64,000 bases of DNA from Amycolatopsis sp. A133 (GTDB taxonomy: Bacteria > Actinomycetota > Actinomycetes > Mycobacteriales > Pseudonocardiaceae): contig NZ_JAVHJU010000009.1 in assembly GCF_031082405.1 (NCBI RefSeq), positions 1 through 64,000 on the forward strand, read 5' to 3'. Positions 16,972-24,372 of the stretch are shown here, in pieces. Each line of letters begins with the position of its first letter. Position 1 is the stretch's first letter. Under the pieces are notes generated by a model that had not been told where the DNA came from, did not search any database, and saw nothing but the letters and a program-made list of their open reading frames with translations. A program made the position numbers and the translations under genes.

Positions 16972-18105
16972 TCAAGATCTCCGCAGCGGTGCGGCCGCGG
17001 TCGCGGGCAGCTGCGGCGGCGCGGCGACCGGCCGCCGGACCGGCGCCGGGGCACGCAGGTGCCGGCGGAGCCGCTGCGTCGGCTTTTCGACGTAGTTCCA
17101 GGACAGCTGCCCGACGACGTAGGAGGCGGGCACGGCCAGCAGGATCAGCAGCCACACCTGCCGGACCCCGCCGAGGATGAGCAGCTGCTGGATCGGGAAA
17201 CCCCAGATGTAGGTGCCGTAGCTGCCGTAGACGTACGGGGCGGCGGCCTCCAGCCGCCGCGGCCAGTGCGTCGCGAGCGTGATCGCCCCGTACGCCGCGC
17301 TGAGCGCCAGCGCGTACCGGCTGACCGGCGTCTGGCTCAGCCCCAGGTACGCGGCGAAGAGCACGAGCGCCACCCACGGCTTCAGCGGGATCCGGTCGCG
17401 GTAGGCGTGCAGCACCACCCCGATGACGAAGGGCACCAGGAACGACACCGTCGACCCGATCGGGACGACCAGCAGCGAGCCGCCCGCGCCGTGGTACTCG
17501 AAGGTCGCCCGCAGCACGCTGTCGGTGTAGACCATGCCGCCGAGGACGAGGACCAGGAACCAGCGGGGGACGCCGATCAGCACGACCACGCCGGCCACCA
17601 GGACCAGGCCGTAGCCGAGCAGCTCCATCGGCAGCGTCCAGATCGCGCCGTTCACCGAGAACGGGTACGGGTTCGCGGCGAACACCCCGGGCAGGTCGTG
17701 CTGCATGTAGAACAGCACGGTCGTACCGACCAGGTAGCGCCACGTCTGGAGGTGCGTCCAGTAGTCGTGGGCCGGCCACGTCGTCACCAGCGGGCCGATG
17801 GCGAACACCGTCACCAGCAGCACCACGACCAGCGGCGGCATGATCCGCAGCAGCCGCCGGGCGGAGAACCGCCACCACGACGGGTCGCGCGCCCAGCTGT
17901 CCTGGATCTGGTAGCCGCTCATCGCGAAGAAGCCCATCAACGCGATGTACCCCGGCGACATGTGCCAGGACGCGGGGAAGATCGTCAGCCGCTGCGGGTG
18001 CAGCAGCGGCATGCTGTGGTCGACGATGACCGTGATCGCGCCGATCATCCTCAGCCACGCGAAACCGGTGTTGGGATTGGCGTGAATCTTCGGCGAGATC
18101 GACAC
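16972..18105 (-). CDS. Acyltransferase 3 family membrane protein
   Basis: A 377-residue membrane-bound O-acyltransferase homologue with about ten transmembrane segments. The N-terminal GFAWLRMIGAITVIVDHSMP contains the conserved R and the catalytic His of this family, which acylates sugars of surface polysaccharides, lipids or antibiotics. FFAMSGYQI and the C-terminal SWNYVEKPTQ tail (usual ExP motif) are also family marks. GTG at 18105. It is 33 nt upstream of the aminotransferase-like gene and may be co-transcribed with it; nothing else links them. Confidence 0.9.
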   Translation of the reverse strand: MSISPKIHANPNTGFAWLRMIGAITVIVDHSMPLLHPQRLTIFPASWHMSPGYIALMGFFAMSGYQIQDSWARDPSWWRFSARRLLRIMPPLVVVLLVTVFAIGPLVTTWPAHDYWTHLQTWRYLVGTTVLFYMQHDLPGVFAANPYPFSVNGAIWTLPMELLGYGLVLVAGVVVLIGVPRWFLVLVLGGMVYTDSVLRATFEYHGAGGSLLVVPIGSTVSFLVPFVIGVVLHAYRDRIPLKPWVALVLFAAYLGLSQTPVSRYALALSAAYGAITLATHWPRRLEAAAPYVYGSYGTYIWGFPIQQLLILGGVRQVWLLILLAVPASYVVGQLSWNYVEKPTQRLRRHLRAPAPVRRPVAAPPQLPATAAAPLRRS

Positions 18106-18160
18106 GGGGGCAGATGGTAACCCATCCGGTCGCCGCGCTTGACCCGAACGGCCCAGAAGT

Positions 18161-18385
18161 TCAGCGTCCGCGGTTGCGCGGGTGTTCCCGCGCCCGGCGT
18201 TCGTTGCCGTGCTTGTAGTTGCCGGTCACGCGGGCCATCAGCAGCTGCTGGTCGTCACCCCGCGCCACCGCGGCGAGGAACCGCGCGGCGGCGGCCCCGC
18301 GCAGCGTCCCGGCGGGACGGCCGTGGTGGGTGATCGTCACGGTGCCCTGCTCGTCGTGGTAGGCGAAGCCCGCCGGAGTCCCCAT
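18161..18385 (-). CDS. Conserved small hypothetical protein (74 aa)
   Basis: A short hydrophilic protein starting MGTPAGFAYHDEQGTVTITHH with a basic tail (NYKHGNERRAREHPRNR). GC at third positions is strong and the ATG is well placed. It shares the intergenic region with the divergent GT87-like gene. I recognise the general look of a small actinobacterial conserved protein but cannot assign a function; the basic tail suggests nucleic-acid contact. Confidence 0.6.
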   Translation of the reverse strand: MGTPAGFAYHDEQGTVTITHHGRPAGTLRGAAAARFLAAVARGDDQQLLMARVTGNYKHGNERRAREHPRNRGR

Positions 18386-18502
18386 GCGCCCAGGGTGGCA
18401 CGGTCGGCAACCGGTTTTCCCGGGGTCGCTTCGGGGGTTTCCCGGATGGTGCCCGGGCGCGGACCCGACAGAATGCGGGAGGTGACCGAAGGGGGAGCAG
18501 GG

Positions 18503-19732
18503 GTGCGGGGGAAGCTGGGGAACAAGTACGTGCTGCTCGGGGCGCAGCTGCTCGTGCTGGTGGCGGTGCTGGTGTCCTACAACGGCGGCCGGTGGCGCTT
18601 CCCCGCTTACCGCGTCGACCTCGACGTCTACCGGCTCGGGTCGGCGGCGCTGCTGCACGGCCAAGCGCTGTACGGCACCCTGCCGCCCACCGGCGACGGC
18701 CAGTTCCTGCTCTTCACCTACCCGCCGTTCGCGGCGATCGTGCTGGCCCCGCTGGCGCTGCTGCCGTACTGGGCGGCCTGTCTCGCGCTCACCCTGCTCA
18801 CCCTCGGGCTGCTGGCGGTGGTCCTGGTGACGGTGCTGCGCGCGCTCGGGGCGCGGTGCGACTGGCAGCGGGTGGCGGCCCTGCTGCTCGCGGCGGAGGT
18901 GCTGGAGCCGGTGCTGCGCACGCTGTACGCGGGCCAGATCGACCTGCTGCTGCTCGCGCTCGTCGTGCTGGACGTCCTGGTGGACACCCCGCGGTGGCCG
19001 CGCGGCCTGCTGATCGGCCTCGCGGCCGCGATCAAGCTGACCCCGGCGGTGTTCCTGCTGTACTTCCTGCTGCGCCGCGACACCCGGGCGGCGGTGACCG
19101 CGGTCGTGACGTTCCTGGCCGCGACGGCGCTGGGCTTCCTGCTCGCCGGCGCGGACTCGATGCGGTACTGGACGGGAGCGCTGTGGGACACCGGCCGCGT
19201 CGGCGAGCCGACCTACGCCGGCGACCAGTCGCTGCTCGGGCTGCTCGCCAGGGCCGGGGTGCCGCCGGAGGCGCGGACGGCGTGGTGGCTGCCGCTGGTG
19301 GCGGTCGTGCTCGTGCTGACGGCGCTGGGCGTGCGGCGCGCGCTGGCGGCGGGGGAGACGACCGTCGCGCTCGGCCTGAACGCGCTCGGAGGGCTGCTGG
19401 TCTCGCCGATCTCGTGGACCCACCACTGGGTCTGGGCCGTGGTCGTCCTGCTCGGCTGGGCGGAGCTGGCCCGCCGCACGCGGCGGCGCGGGCTCGCGGT
19501 ACTGGCCGGCGCCGGTGCGCTGCTGTTCGTCGCGGGCCCGCAGTGGTGGTGGCCGCGCGGCGGCGAAGTGGAGCGGCAGTGGAACCTCGTCCAGCAGCTC
19601 ACCGGCAACGGCTATGTCCTTTTCGGACTGGCGGTGCTGGTGACGGCCGTGCTGGTGCGGTTCCCGCGGCGGGACGACGTCGTCAGCGGCGGCGTTCCGG
19701 CCCACGCCGGAGCCAGCCCACGCCCAGGATGA
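18503..19732 (+). CDS. GT87-like membrane mannosyltransferase (DUF2029)
   Basis: About 409 residues and ten or more hydrophobic helices. The first loop contains FPAYRVDLDVYRLGSAALLHG, with the VDLDVY acidic motif of the GT87 polyprenyl-phosphomannose alpha-mannosyltransferases. FTYPPFAAIVLAPLALLP and GQIDLLLLAL follow as in that family. Such enzymes extend lipomannan or related glycolipids on the outer face of the membrane. GTG 18503 is preferred because of GGGGGAG 7 nt upstream; ATG 18473 and GTG 18482 are alternatives. The 3' end overlaps the convergent gene by 50 nt. Confidence 0.83.
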   Translation: MRGKLGNKYVLLGAQLLVLVAVLVSYNGGRWRFPAYRVDLDVYRLGSAALLHGQALYGTLPPTGDGQFLLFTYPPFAAIVLAPLALLPYWAACLALTLLTLGLLAVVLVTVLRALGARCDWQRVAALLLAAEVLEPVLRTLYAGQIDLLLLALVVLDVLVDTPRWPRGLLIGLAAAIKLTPAVFLLYFLLRRDTRAAVTAVVTFLAATALGFLLAGADSMRYWTGALWDTGRVGEPTYAGDQSLLGLLARAGVPPEARTAWWLPLVAVVLVLTALGVRRALAAGETTVALGLNALGGLLVSPISWTHHWVWAVVVLLGWAELARRTRRRGLAVLAGAGALLFVAGPQWWWPRGGEVERQWNLVQQLTGNGYVLFGLAVLVTAVLVRFPRRDDVVSGGVPAHAGASPRPG

Positions 19733-20117
19733 GCATCGCCGTGCCGAGCGCGAGGTCGAGGCAGACCCCCGTGGTGTTCACCGGCAGTGCCTCGGTGACG
19801 ACCCGGGGCAGCGGGAGCAGCCCGGCGAGGCCCACCACGGCGTAGCAGGCACCGGCGACGACCAGGAACCGGGCGGCCCAGCGCGAGGACCGCGTGCAGA
19901 ACACCGCGGCGACGCCGGTCAGCAGGTGCACCAGCGTCCACAGCCCGGACACGGCGAGCGCGCCGAACAGCATCTGCGGGCCGCCGCTGCTCGGGACCCC
20001 CGCCATCAGCTCCAGCGCGGCGAGGACGAGGAACAGCAAGCCGATCAGCATGCCCATGCCCTGCACGGGGGCGGGGCCCCGCCGGGGCGCCCGGGTCTCG
20101 GGTTCGGTGGCCGTCAT
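19683..20117 (-). CDS. DUF4383-like four-helix membrane protein
   Basis: A 144-residue protein with four hydrophobic helices. FLVLAALELMAG, LWTLVHLLTGVAAVFC and LPVNTTGVCLDLALG follow the DUF4383 pattern of actinobacterial membrane proteins, often found beside stress genes. ATG 20117. It is divergent from the SRPBCC gene at 20209. Function unknown. Confidence 0.72.
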   Translation of the reverse strand: MTATEPETRAPRRGPAPVQGMGMLIGLLFLVLAALELMAGVPSSGGPQMLFGALAVSGLWTLVHLLTGVAAVFCTRSSRWAARFLVVAGACYAVVGLAGLLPLPRVVTEALPVNTTGVCLDLALGTAMLILGVGWLRRGPERRR

Positions 20118-20208
20118 GCCTTCTGAGTTCCCCGTTCGGCCTCTTTTAATGCACCGCTTCAGGGGTATCCGGGGCCGAATCGGACCGCCGACCAGGAGTG
20201 AGACGACG

Positions 20209-20670
20209 ATGACCGAGTACCGCCACACCGTGACCGCCGACATCCCCGCCGACGAGCTGTTCGCGTTCCTGAGCCACCCCGAGAACCTGCCGCGGTACTT
20301 CCCCGAGATGAAGGTCGCCGAGCCGAAGGGCGGGGACAGCGTCCACGTCGAGGCCGAGGTGCACGGCGAGCGCGTCGCCGGCGAGGCGTGGCTGCACACC
20401 GACCCGGCGACGCGGTCGCTGAAGTGGGGCGCGGAGGGACCCGACGACTACCACGGCGAGCTGAGCATCCGCGAGGACGGCCCGGCGTCCTCGGAGATCA
20501 CCGTGACGCTGCACAGCGTCCGCCAAGCCGACGGCGGCGAGGTCCAGCAGGGACTCGAGCGCACGATCGCCGCGATGACGCACACCGCGTCCGCCGACGC
20601 CGACGTCGAGGCGGCCGAAGAGCAGGGCGGCTGGACCTCCTACGACGACAAGAAGGACTCGTCGAGCTGA
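20209..20670 (+). CDS. SRPBCC (START-like) family protein
   Basis: A 153-residue protein starting MTEYRHTVTADIPADELFAFLSHPENLPRYFP, the opening strand and helix of polyketide cyclase/SRPBCC folds that form a hydrophobic pocket. The tail is acidic and contains GGWTSYDDKK, a motif seen in stress-linked members. The ribosome binding site is CAGGAG. A GGGTAT at 20163-20168 resembles a stress-sigma -10 element. The 3' end overlaps the convergent monooxygenase by 31 nt. No ligand can be predicted. Confidence 0.8.
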   Translation: MTEYRHTVTADIPADELFAFLSHPENLPRYFPEMKVAEPKGGDSVHVEAEVHGERVAGEAWLHTDPATRSLKWGAEGPDDYHGELSIREDGPASSEITVTLHSVRQADGGEVQQGLERTIAAMTHTASADADVEAAEEQGGWTSYDDKKDSSS

Positions 20671-21839
20671 GGCGGGAACGGCCCGTAGGCGTTGCCGCGG
20701 GCACCGCGGGTGCGCACCGCCGGAACGGCGAACAGGTACTTGAGCAGCTTCGGGGGTGCGGCGCCGCGGCCGCGGGCCCGTGCGGCCGCGGCCCGCCGCT
20801 CGACCCGCACCTGGTCCGCCTGCACCCGCTCGATCGCGCGGATCCGGTCGGCCTGGACCCCGGCGAGGTCGGCGGGGGTGACGCCGCCGCGGCGGAAGGC
20901 CGGGACCAGCCGGTTCGCCGCGGCGACGGCGTCCTGGACCGCCATCAGGATGCCGTTGCCGCCGACCGGGGAGATCACGTGCGCGGCGTCGCCGAGCAGC
21001 AGCAGGCCTGGGCGGTGCCAGCGGTCCACGCGCGAGATGTCCACCGAGAGCAGTGTGGTCTGCGAGAAGTCCGTGAGCAGGTGGGCCCGGCCGGCCAGCC
21101 ACGGCACGTGCTCGCGCACGAACGCGCGGATCGGCTCGACCCCGCGCTCGCGCAACGCCGGGTAGGAGCCCTTGTCGATGCTGTAGCCGACCTGCCAGTC
21201 GCGGACGCCGCCGAGGACCCCGACGTAGGCGTCGCGCCCGAAGTAGAGGTCGAGGTCGGCGTCGGGTGGGTCGCCGGGACGGCGGGGGAGGCGGAACCAG
21301 AGCAGGTCGGTGGTGGCGCCGAGCGACCGCGCTTCGAGGCCGGCCAGGCGCCGCACGGTGGAGAACCGGCCGTCGGCGCCGACGACGACGGACGCGGTGA
21401 GCTCGCCGCCGCGGTGGCGGACGCCGGTGACCGTGCCGTCGTCGTCTTCGAGCAGCCCGGTGACCTTGGCGCCGGTCCGCAGTGTGAACGACGGGAGCGC
21501 GCTCGCCCGCTCGGCGAGGAAGTCGAGGAACCGCACCTGGGGCATCAGGGCGACGTAGCCGAACGGCGTGCGGAGGCGGTCGTAGTCGGCGGCGCGGTAG
21601 ACGCCGTCCGGGGTGTGGAAGCGGAACGAGCGCGCCTTGAAGTGGTCGAGTTCGAGCAGGCCGGCGGCCAGGCCCAGCCGGTCGAGCAGTTCGAGGGTGT
21701 AGGGGTGCAGCGAGTCGCCGCGGAAGTCGCGGTCGAAGTCCGAGCGGGCCTCGAGCACGGTCACCTCGATCCCGGCGCGGGCCAGCAGGTAACCGAGCAG
21801 CAGCCCGCCGGGTCCGCCGCCCGCGATCGCGACGCTCAT
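20640..21839 (-). CDS. FAD-dependent monooxygenase, PHBH fold
   Basis: A 399-residue class A flavoprotein hydroxylase. The dinucleotide motif is GGGPGGLLLGYLLARAG at the N-terminus, the mid-protein motif is VVGADGRFSTVRR, and the FAD ribityl site is GLLLLGDAAHVISPVGGNG. It probably hydroxylates or epoxidises an aromatic or polyene substrate with NADPH. Its ATG overlaps the stop of the upstream deazaflavin oxidoreductase gene by 4 nt, so the two are one operon, probably controlled by the divergent MarR repressor. This suggests a role in handling xenobiotic phenolics or antibiotics. Confidence 0.92.
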   Translation of the reverse strand: MSVAIAGGGPGGLLLGYLLARAGIEVTVLEARSDFDRDFRGDSLHPYTLELLDRLGLAAGLLELDHFKARSFRFHTPDGVYRAADYDRLRTPFGYVALMPQVRFLDFLAERASALPSFTLRTGAKVTGLLEDDDGTVTGVRHRGGELTASVVVGADGRFSTVRRLAGLEARSLGATTDLLWFRLPRRPGDPPDADLDLYFGRDAYVGVLGGVRDWQVGYSIDKGSYPALRERGVEPIRAFVREHVPWLAGRAHLLTDFSQTTLLSVDISRVDRWHRPGLLLLGDAAHVISPVGGNGILMAVQDAVAAANRLVPAFRRGGVTPADLAGVQADRIRAIERVQADQVRVERRAAAARARGRGAAPPKLLKYLFAVPAVRTRGARGNAYGPFPPQLDESFLSS

Positions 21840-22288
21840 GATGCGTCCACAGTGGACAGGCGGAACACCGCCATGCCCGCCAGGTGCTCCAGGATCTCGT
21901 CGAGGCCGGCGTCCTGGGCGACCGGGAACGCGCGGATCGCCCACGGCACCGACATCGCGGCCAGGTAGGCGGCGACGACCGCGGCCGCCTCCTCGCCGCC
22001 GGCCGGCTCGGCCCGGCGTTCTTCGCGGCGGCCGCCGGACAGCAGCGCGCACTCCGGCGTGGTCAGGAGGTTTTCCACCCAGTCGCGGTCGCGGACGGGG
22101 GAGACGAGGTAGTGCCCGCCGTCGCGCGCGACCACGGCCAGCGGCACCCGCCGCGGTGCGCCGGTGCGGCGGCCGCGCGTCTCGACGACGCGCAGGGCGT
22201 ACCCGCCGTCCGGTGGCACCTCGGCGGGGGCATCGATCAGCTTCGCGGTCATTTCGGCATTCATCGCTCGGACGTCCACCCGGACCAC
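21836..22288 (-). CDS. Nitroreductase-like deazaflavin (F420)-dependent oxidoreductase
   Basis: A 150-residue split-beta-barrel protein of the DUF385/Ddn group, with ETRGRRTGAPRRVPL and ARDGGHYLVSPVRDRDWVENL forming the F420 phosphate-binding region. These enzymes reduce quinones or nitro compounds with F420H2. GTG 22288 is preferred because a -10-like TAGTTT ends 7 nt upstream, which predicts a leaderless mRNA starting at that codon; GTG 22279 and ATG 22264 are internal alternatives. First gene of the operon with the FAD monooxygenase. Confidence 0.85.
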   Translation of the reverse strand: MVRVDVRAMNAEMTAKLIDAPAEVPPDGGYALRVVETRGRRTGAPRRVPLAVVARDGGHYLVSPVRDRDWVENLLTTPECALLSGGRREERRAEPAGGEEAAAVVAAYLAAMSVPWAIRAFPVAQDAGLDEILEHLAGMAVFRLSTVDAS

Positions 22289-22295
22289 GGTAGCA

Positions 22296-22327
22296 AAACT
22301 AGCTAGATTGTCTAGCTAACTTAGAAT
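22296..22327. promoter_or_regulatory. MarR operator and overlapping divergent leaderless promoters
   Basis: TAGCTAGA-TTG-TCTAGCTA at 22300-22318 is a perfect inverted repeat (8-bp arms, 3-bp spacer). On the minus strand TAGTTT (22296-22301) ends 7 nt before the oxidoreductase GTG. On the plus strand TAGAAT (22322-22327) ends 6 nt before the MarR GTG. Both fit TANNNT -10 elements of leaderless genes. A dimer on the palindrome would block both promoters. Confidence 0.75.
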
Positions 22328-22333
22328 GAGCCG

Positions 22334-22798
22334 GTGGAAGACAGTCCCGTCGCGCTCCGGGTGAACCTCGCCCTGCGGGAGCTGCTCGCGCTCGCCCACG
22401 ACGTCCAGATCGCCTTGGCCCGCCGCCTCGGCCTCGGGGCGACCGACGTGCAGGCGCTGCAGCACCTGGCGGGCGGCGTGCCGATGGGCACCGTCGACCT
22501 CGCGCACGCGCTCAAGATCCGGTCCGCATCCGCCACCGTCCTGGTCGACCGCCTGGAGGCCGCGGGGCACGTCCGCCGCGACCCGCACCTCCGCGACGGG
22601 CGGCGCGTCACCCTCGTCGTCAGCGAAGCGGCGCGCACCGAGGTCCGGGCCGCGCTGGCCCCCCTGGTCGACGCCATCACCCGGTTGACGGACGGCTTGG
22701 CGCCGGAGCAGGCGGAGGTGGTGGCACAGTTCCTCGGCGACACCACAGAAATCCTCCGGACGTACGCTGCGCAGCCCCCGGAAGCAAGTCAGCGCTAG
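22334..22798 (+). CDS. MarR-family transcriptional repressor
   Basis: A 154-residue winged-helix regulator. GATDVQALQHLAGG and VDLAHALKIRSASATVLVDR form the recognition helices and HLRDGRRVTLVVSE the wing. It very likely represses itself and the divergent oxidoreductase/monooxygenase operon by binding the palindrome in the 45-nt intergenic region, and is released by a small aromatic ligand. The GTG start is only 6 nt from TAGAAT, so its mRNA is probably leaderless. Confidence 0.92.
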   Translation: MEDSPVALRVNLALRELLALAHDVQIALARRLGLGATDVQALQHLAGGVPMGTVDLAHALKIRSASATVLVDRLEAAGHVRRDPHLRDGRRVTLVVSEAARTEVRAALAPLVDAITRLTDGLAPEQAEVVAQFLGDTTEILRTYAAQPPEASQR

Positions 22799-22844
22799 TC
22801 GTATAACACCCTATGCAGCGGCTGTTCCTTTCAGTCGCCTCCCG

Positions 22845-22903
22845 AGCTTTCACGTGAAAGCTATCCGGAGGCGGTAACTCCGGATCACTTTCACGTGAAA
22901 GTG
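22845..22903. repeat. Two perfect 18-bp palindromes with a shared CTTTCACGTGAAAG core
   Basis: AGCTTTCACGTGAAAGCT (22845-22862) and CACTTTCACGTGAAAGTG (22886-22903) are each perfectly self-complementary and share a 14-bp core, 41 bp apart. They lie between convergent marR and the MFS gene. CCGGAGGC...CTCCGG between them can form another hairpin. They may be paired terminators for the convergent genes, or protein-binding sites placed there by chance of repeat spread. Confidence 0.75.
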
Positions 22904-22908
22904 CGGGG

Positions 22909-24372
22909 TTAGCCGGGGACTTTCCGACGGGTGAGCGTGGAGAGCAGCGCCGCGAGCGCGAACAGTCCGCAAGCGGCCGCCGCCGACACCTGGACGCCCG
23001 TGGTGCACGCCGCCCGGGTCGCCGCGAGCAGTTCGGGGGCCGCCGGCAGGCCTTGGGCAGCCGCTTCCGCCTGCGCCGGGCCGGCCGATGCCAGCCGCCT
23101 CGCCGTGTCCGGCACGCCGGGCGGTACCACCAGGTGGGCCGAGTAGACGGCGGCCGCCAGTGAGCCGAACGCCGTTGTCCCCAAGCCCGCGCCCAGTTCG
23201 TAGCCGGTCTTCTCGACCGCGGCCGCGCCGCCCGCGCGGTCGGCGGGCGCGGCCGACAGCAGCGTGTCCGTGCTCGACGTCAGTGCCAGCGCCATGCCCA
23301 GGCCCGAACCCGCCAGCGCGCCGCCGAGCCACCACGGCGACGGCAGCCCGCCCGCGGCCGGGATGGCGAGGGAAGCCGCCGCCACGGCGAACCCCGCCGT
23401 GCGGACCCGGGCGTTGCCGAAGCGCTCCAGCAGCGCCGGGGCCACCACGCTGCCCGCCGCCGACGCGCCGAGCACGAGCAGCAGCCGCGCCGCTGCGGCC
23501 GTCGGGGAGAGGCCGAGCACCACCTGGAGGTACTGGGCGAGCAGCAGGCCGAGCCCCACCAGCACGCTCATCACCAGCAGCACCCCGCCGGCCGCGCCCG
23601 GCACGCCCGGCCGCCGGAACAGGGCCAGGTCCAGCAGGGGAGCGGCCGCCCGCCGCTGGCGGCGCCCGAACAGCCCGAGGAGGGCGCACCCGGCCGCCCC
23701 CGACGCGAAGCCGCCCCCCGACGGCCCGATGGCGAAGGCGATCCCGAGCACACCCCCGGCCGCGAGCAGCGCGCTGAGCGCGTCCCACGGCTCCCGCGCG
23801 GGCGTGGTCCGCGGCAGCCACCGCAAAGCCGCCGCCACCGCGGCCAGGATCACCGGCGGGTTGACCAGGAACGTCGACCGCCAGCCCCACACCTCGACGA
23901 GCAGCCCGCCGAGGACCGGCCCGAACACCGAACCGGCCCCGGCGATGCCGCTGCACACCGCGATCGCCGTGCGCCGCCGCCGCTGGTCCGGGAACAGCTC
24001 CCGCAGCAGCGACATCGTCACCGGCATGATCATCGCGCCGCCGCAGCCGAGCGCCGCGCGGGCGGCGAGCAGGGCCGGGACGCCGGGAGCGAGCGCGCAG
24101 CCGAGCGACGCCAGCCCGAACACCGCGTAGCCGGCGACCAGCACCCGCCGCCGCCCGAAGCGGTCGCCGAGCGTGCCGCACGGCAGCAGCAGCGGCGCCG
24201 CGGTGAGCGGGTAGATCGCCACGATCCACACCTGGGCGGCCGCACCGGGCCGCAGCTGCCGGACGAGGTCGGGCAGCGCAACGTGCAGCACGGTGGCGTC
24301 GACCGCGACCAGGAACAGCCCGGCGCCGAGCACGGCCAGCAGCGGCCACGCCCGGACGCCCGCGTGCGTCAC
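22909..24372 (-). CDS. DHA2-type MFS exporter
   Basis: A 487-residue major facilitator of the 14-helix drug:H+ antiporter group. It has FLVAVDATVLHVALPDL (TM1 motif D), GDRFGRRRVLVAG (motif A) and AGAGSVFGPVLGG (motif C, antiporter signature). Its GTG overlaps the stop of the Pks13-like gene by 4 nt, so it is the last gene of that operon and a natural candidate to export the lipid product across the membrane, the job done by MmpL3 or MFS carriers in other lipid systems. Drug export alone cannot be excluded. Confidence 0.9.
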   Translation of the reverse strand: MTHAGVRAWPLLAVLGAGLFLVAVDATVLHVALPDLVRQLRPGAAAQVWIVAIYPLTAAPLLLPCGTLGDRFGRRRVLVAGYAVFGLASLGCALAPGVPALLAARAALGCGGAMIMPVTMSLLRELFPDQRRRRTAIAVCSGIAGAGSVFGPVLGGLLVEVWGWRSTFLVNPPVILAAVAAALRWLPRTTPAREPWDALSALLAAGGVLGIAFAIGPSGGGFASGAAGCALLGLFGRRQRRAAAPLLDLALFRRPGVPGAAGGVLLVMSVLVGLGLLLAQYLQVVLGLSPTAAAARLLLVLGASAAGSVVAPALLERFGNARVRTAGFAVAAASLAIPAAGGLPSPWWLGGALAGSGLGMALALTSSTDTLLSAAPADRAGGAAAVEKTGYELGAGLGTTAFGSLAAAVYSAHLVVPPGVPDTARRLASAGPAQAEAAAQGLPAAPELLAATRAACTTGVQVSAAAACGLFALAALLSTLTRRKVPG

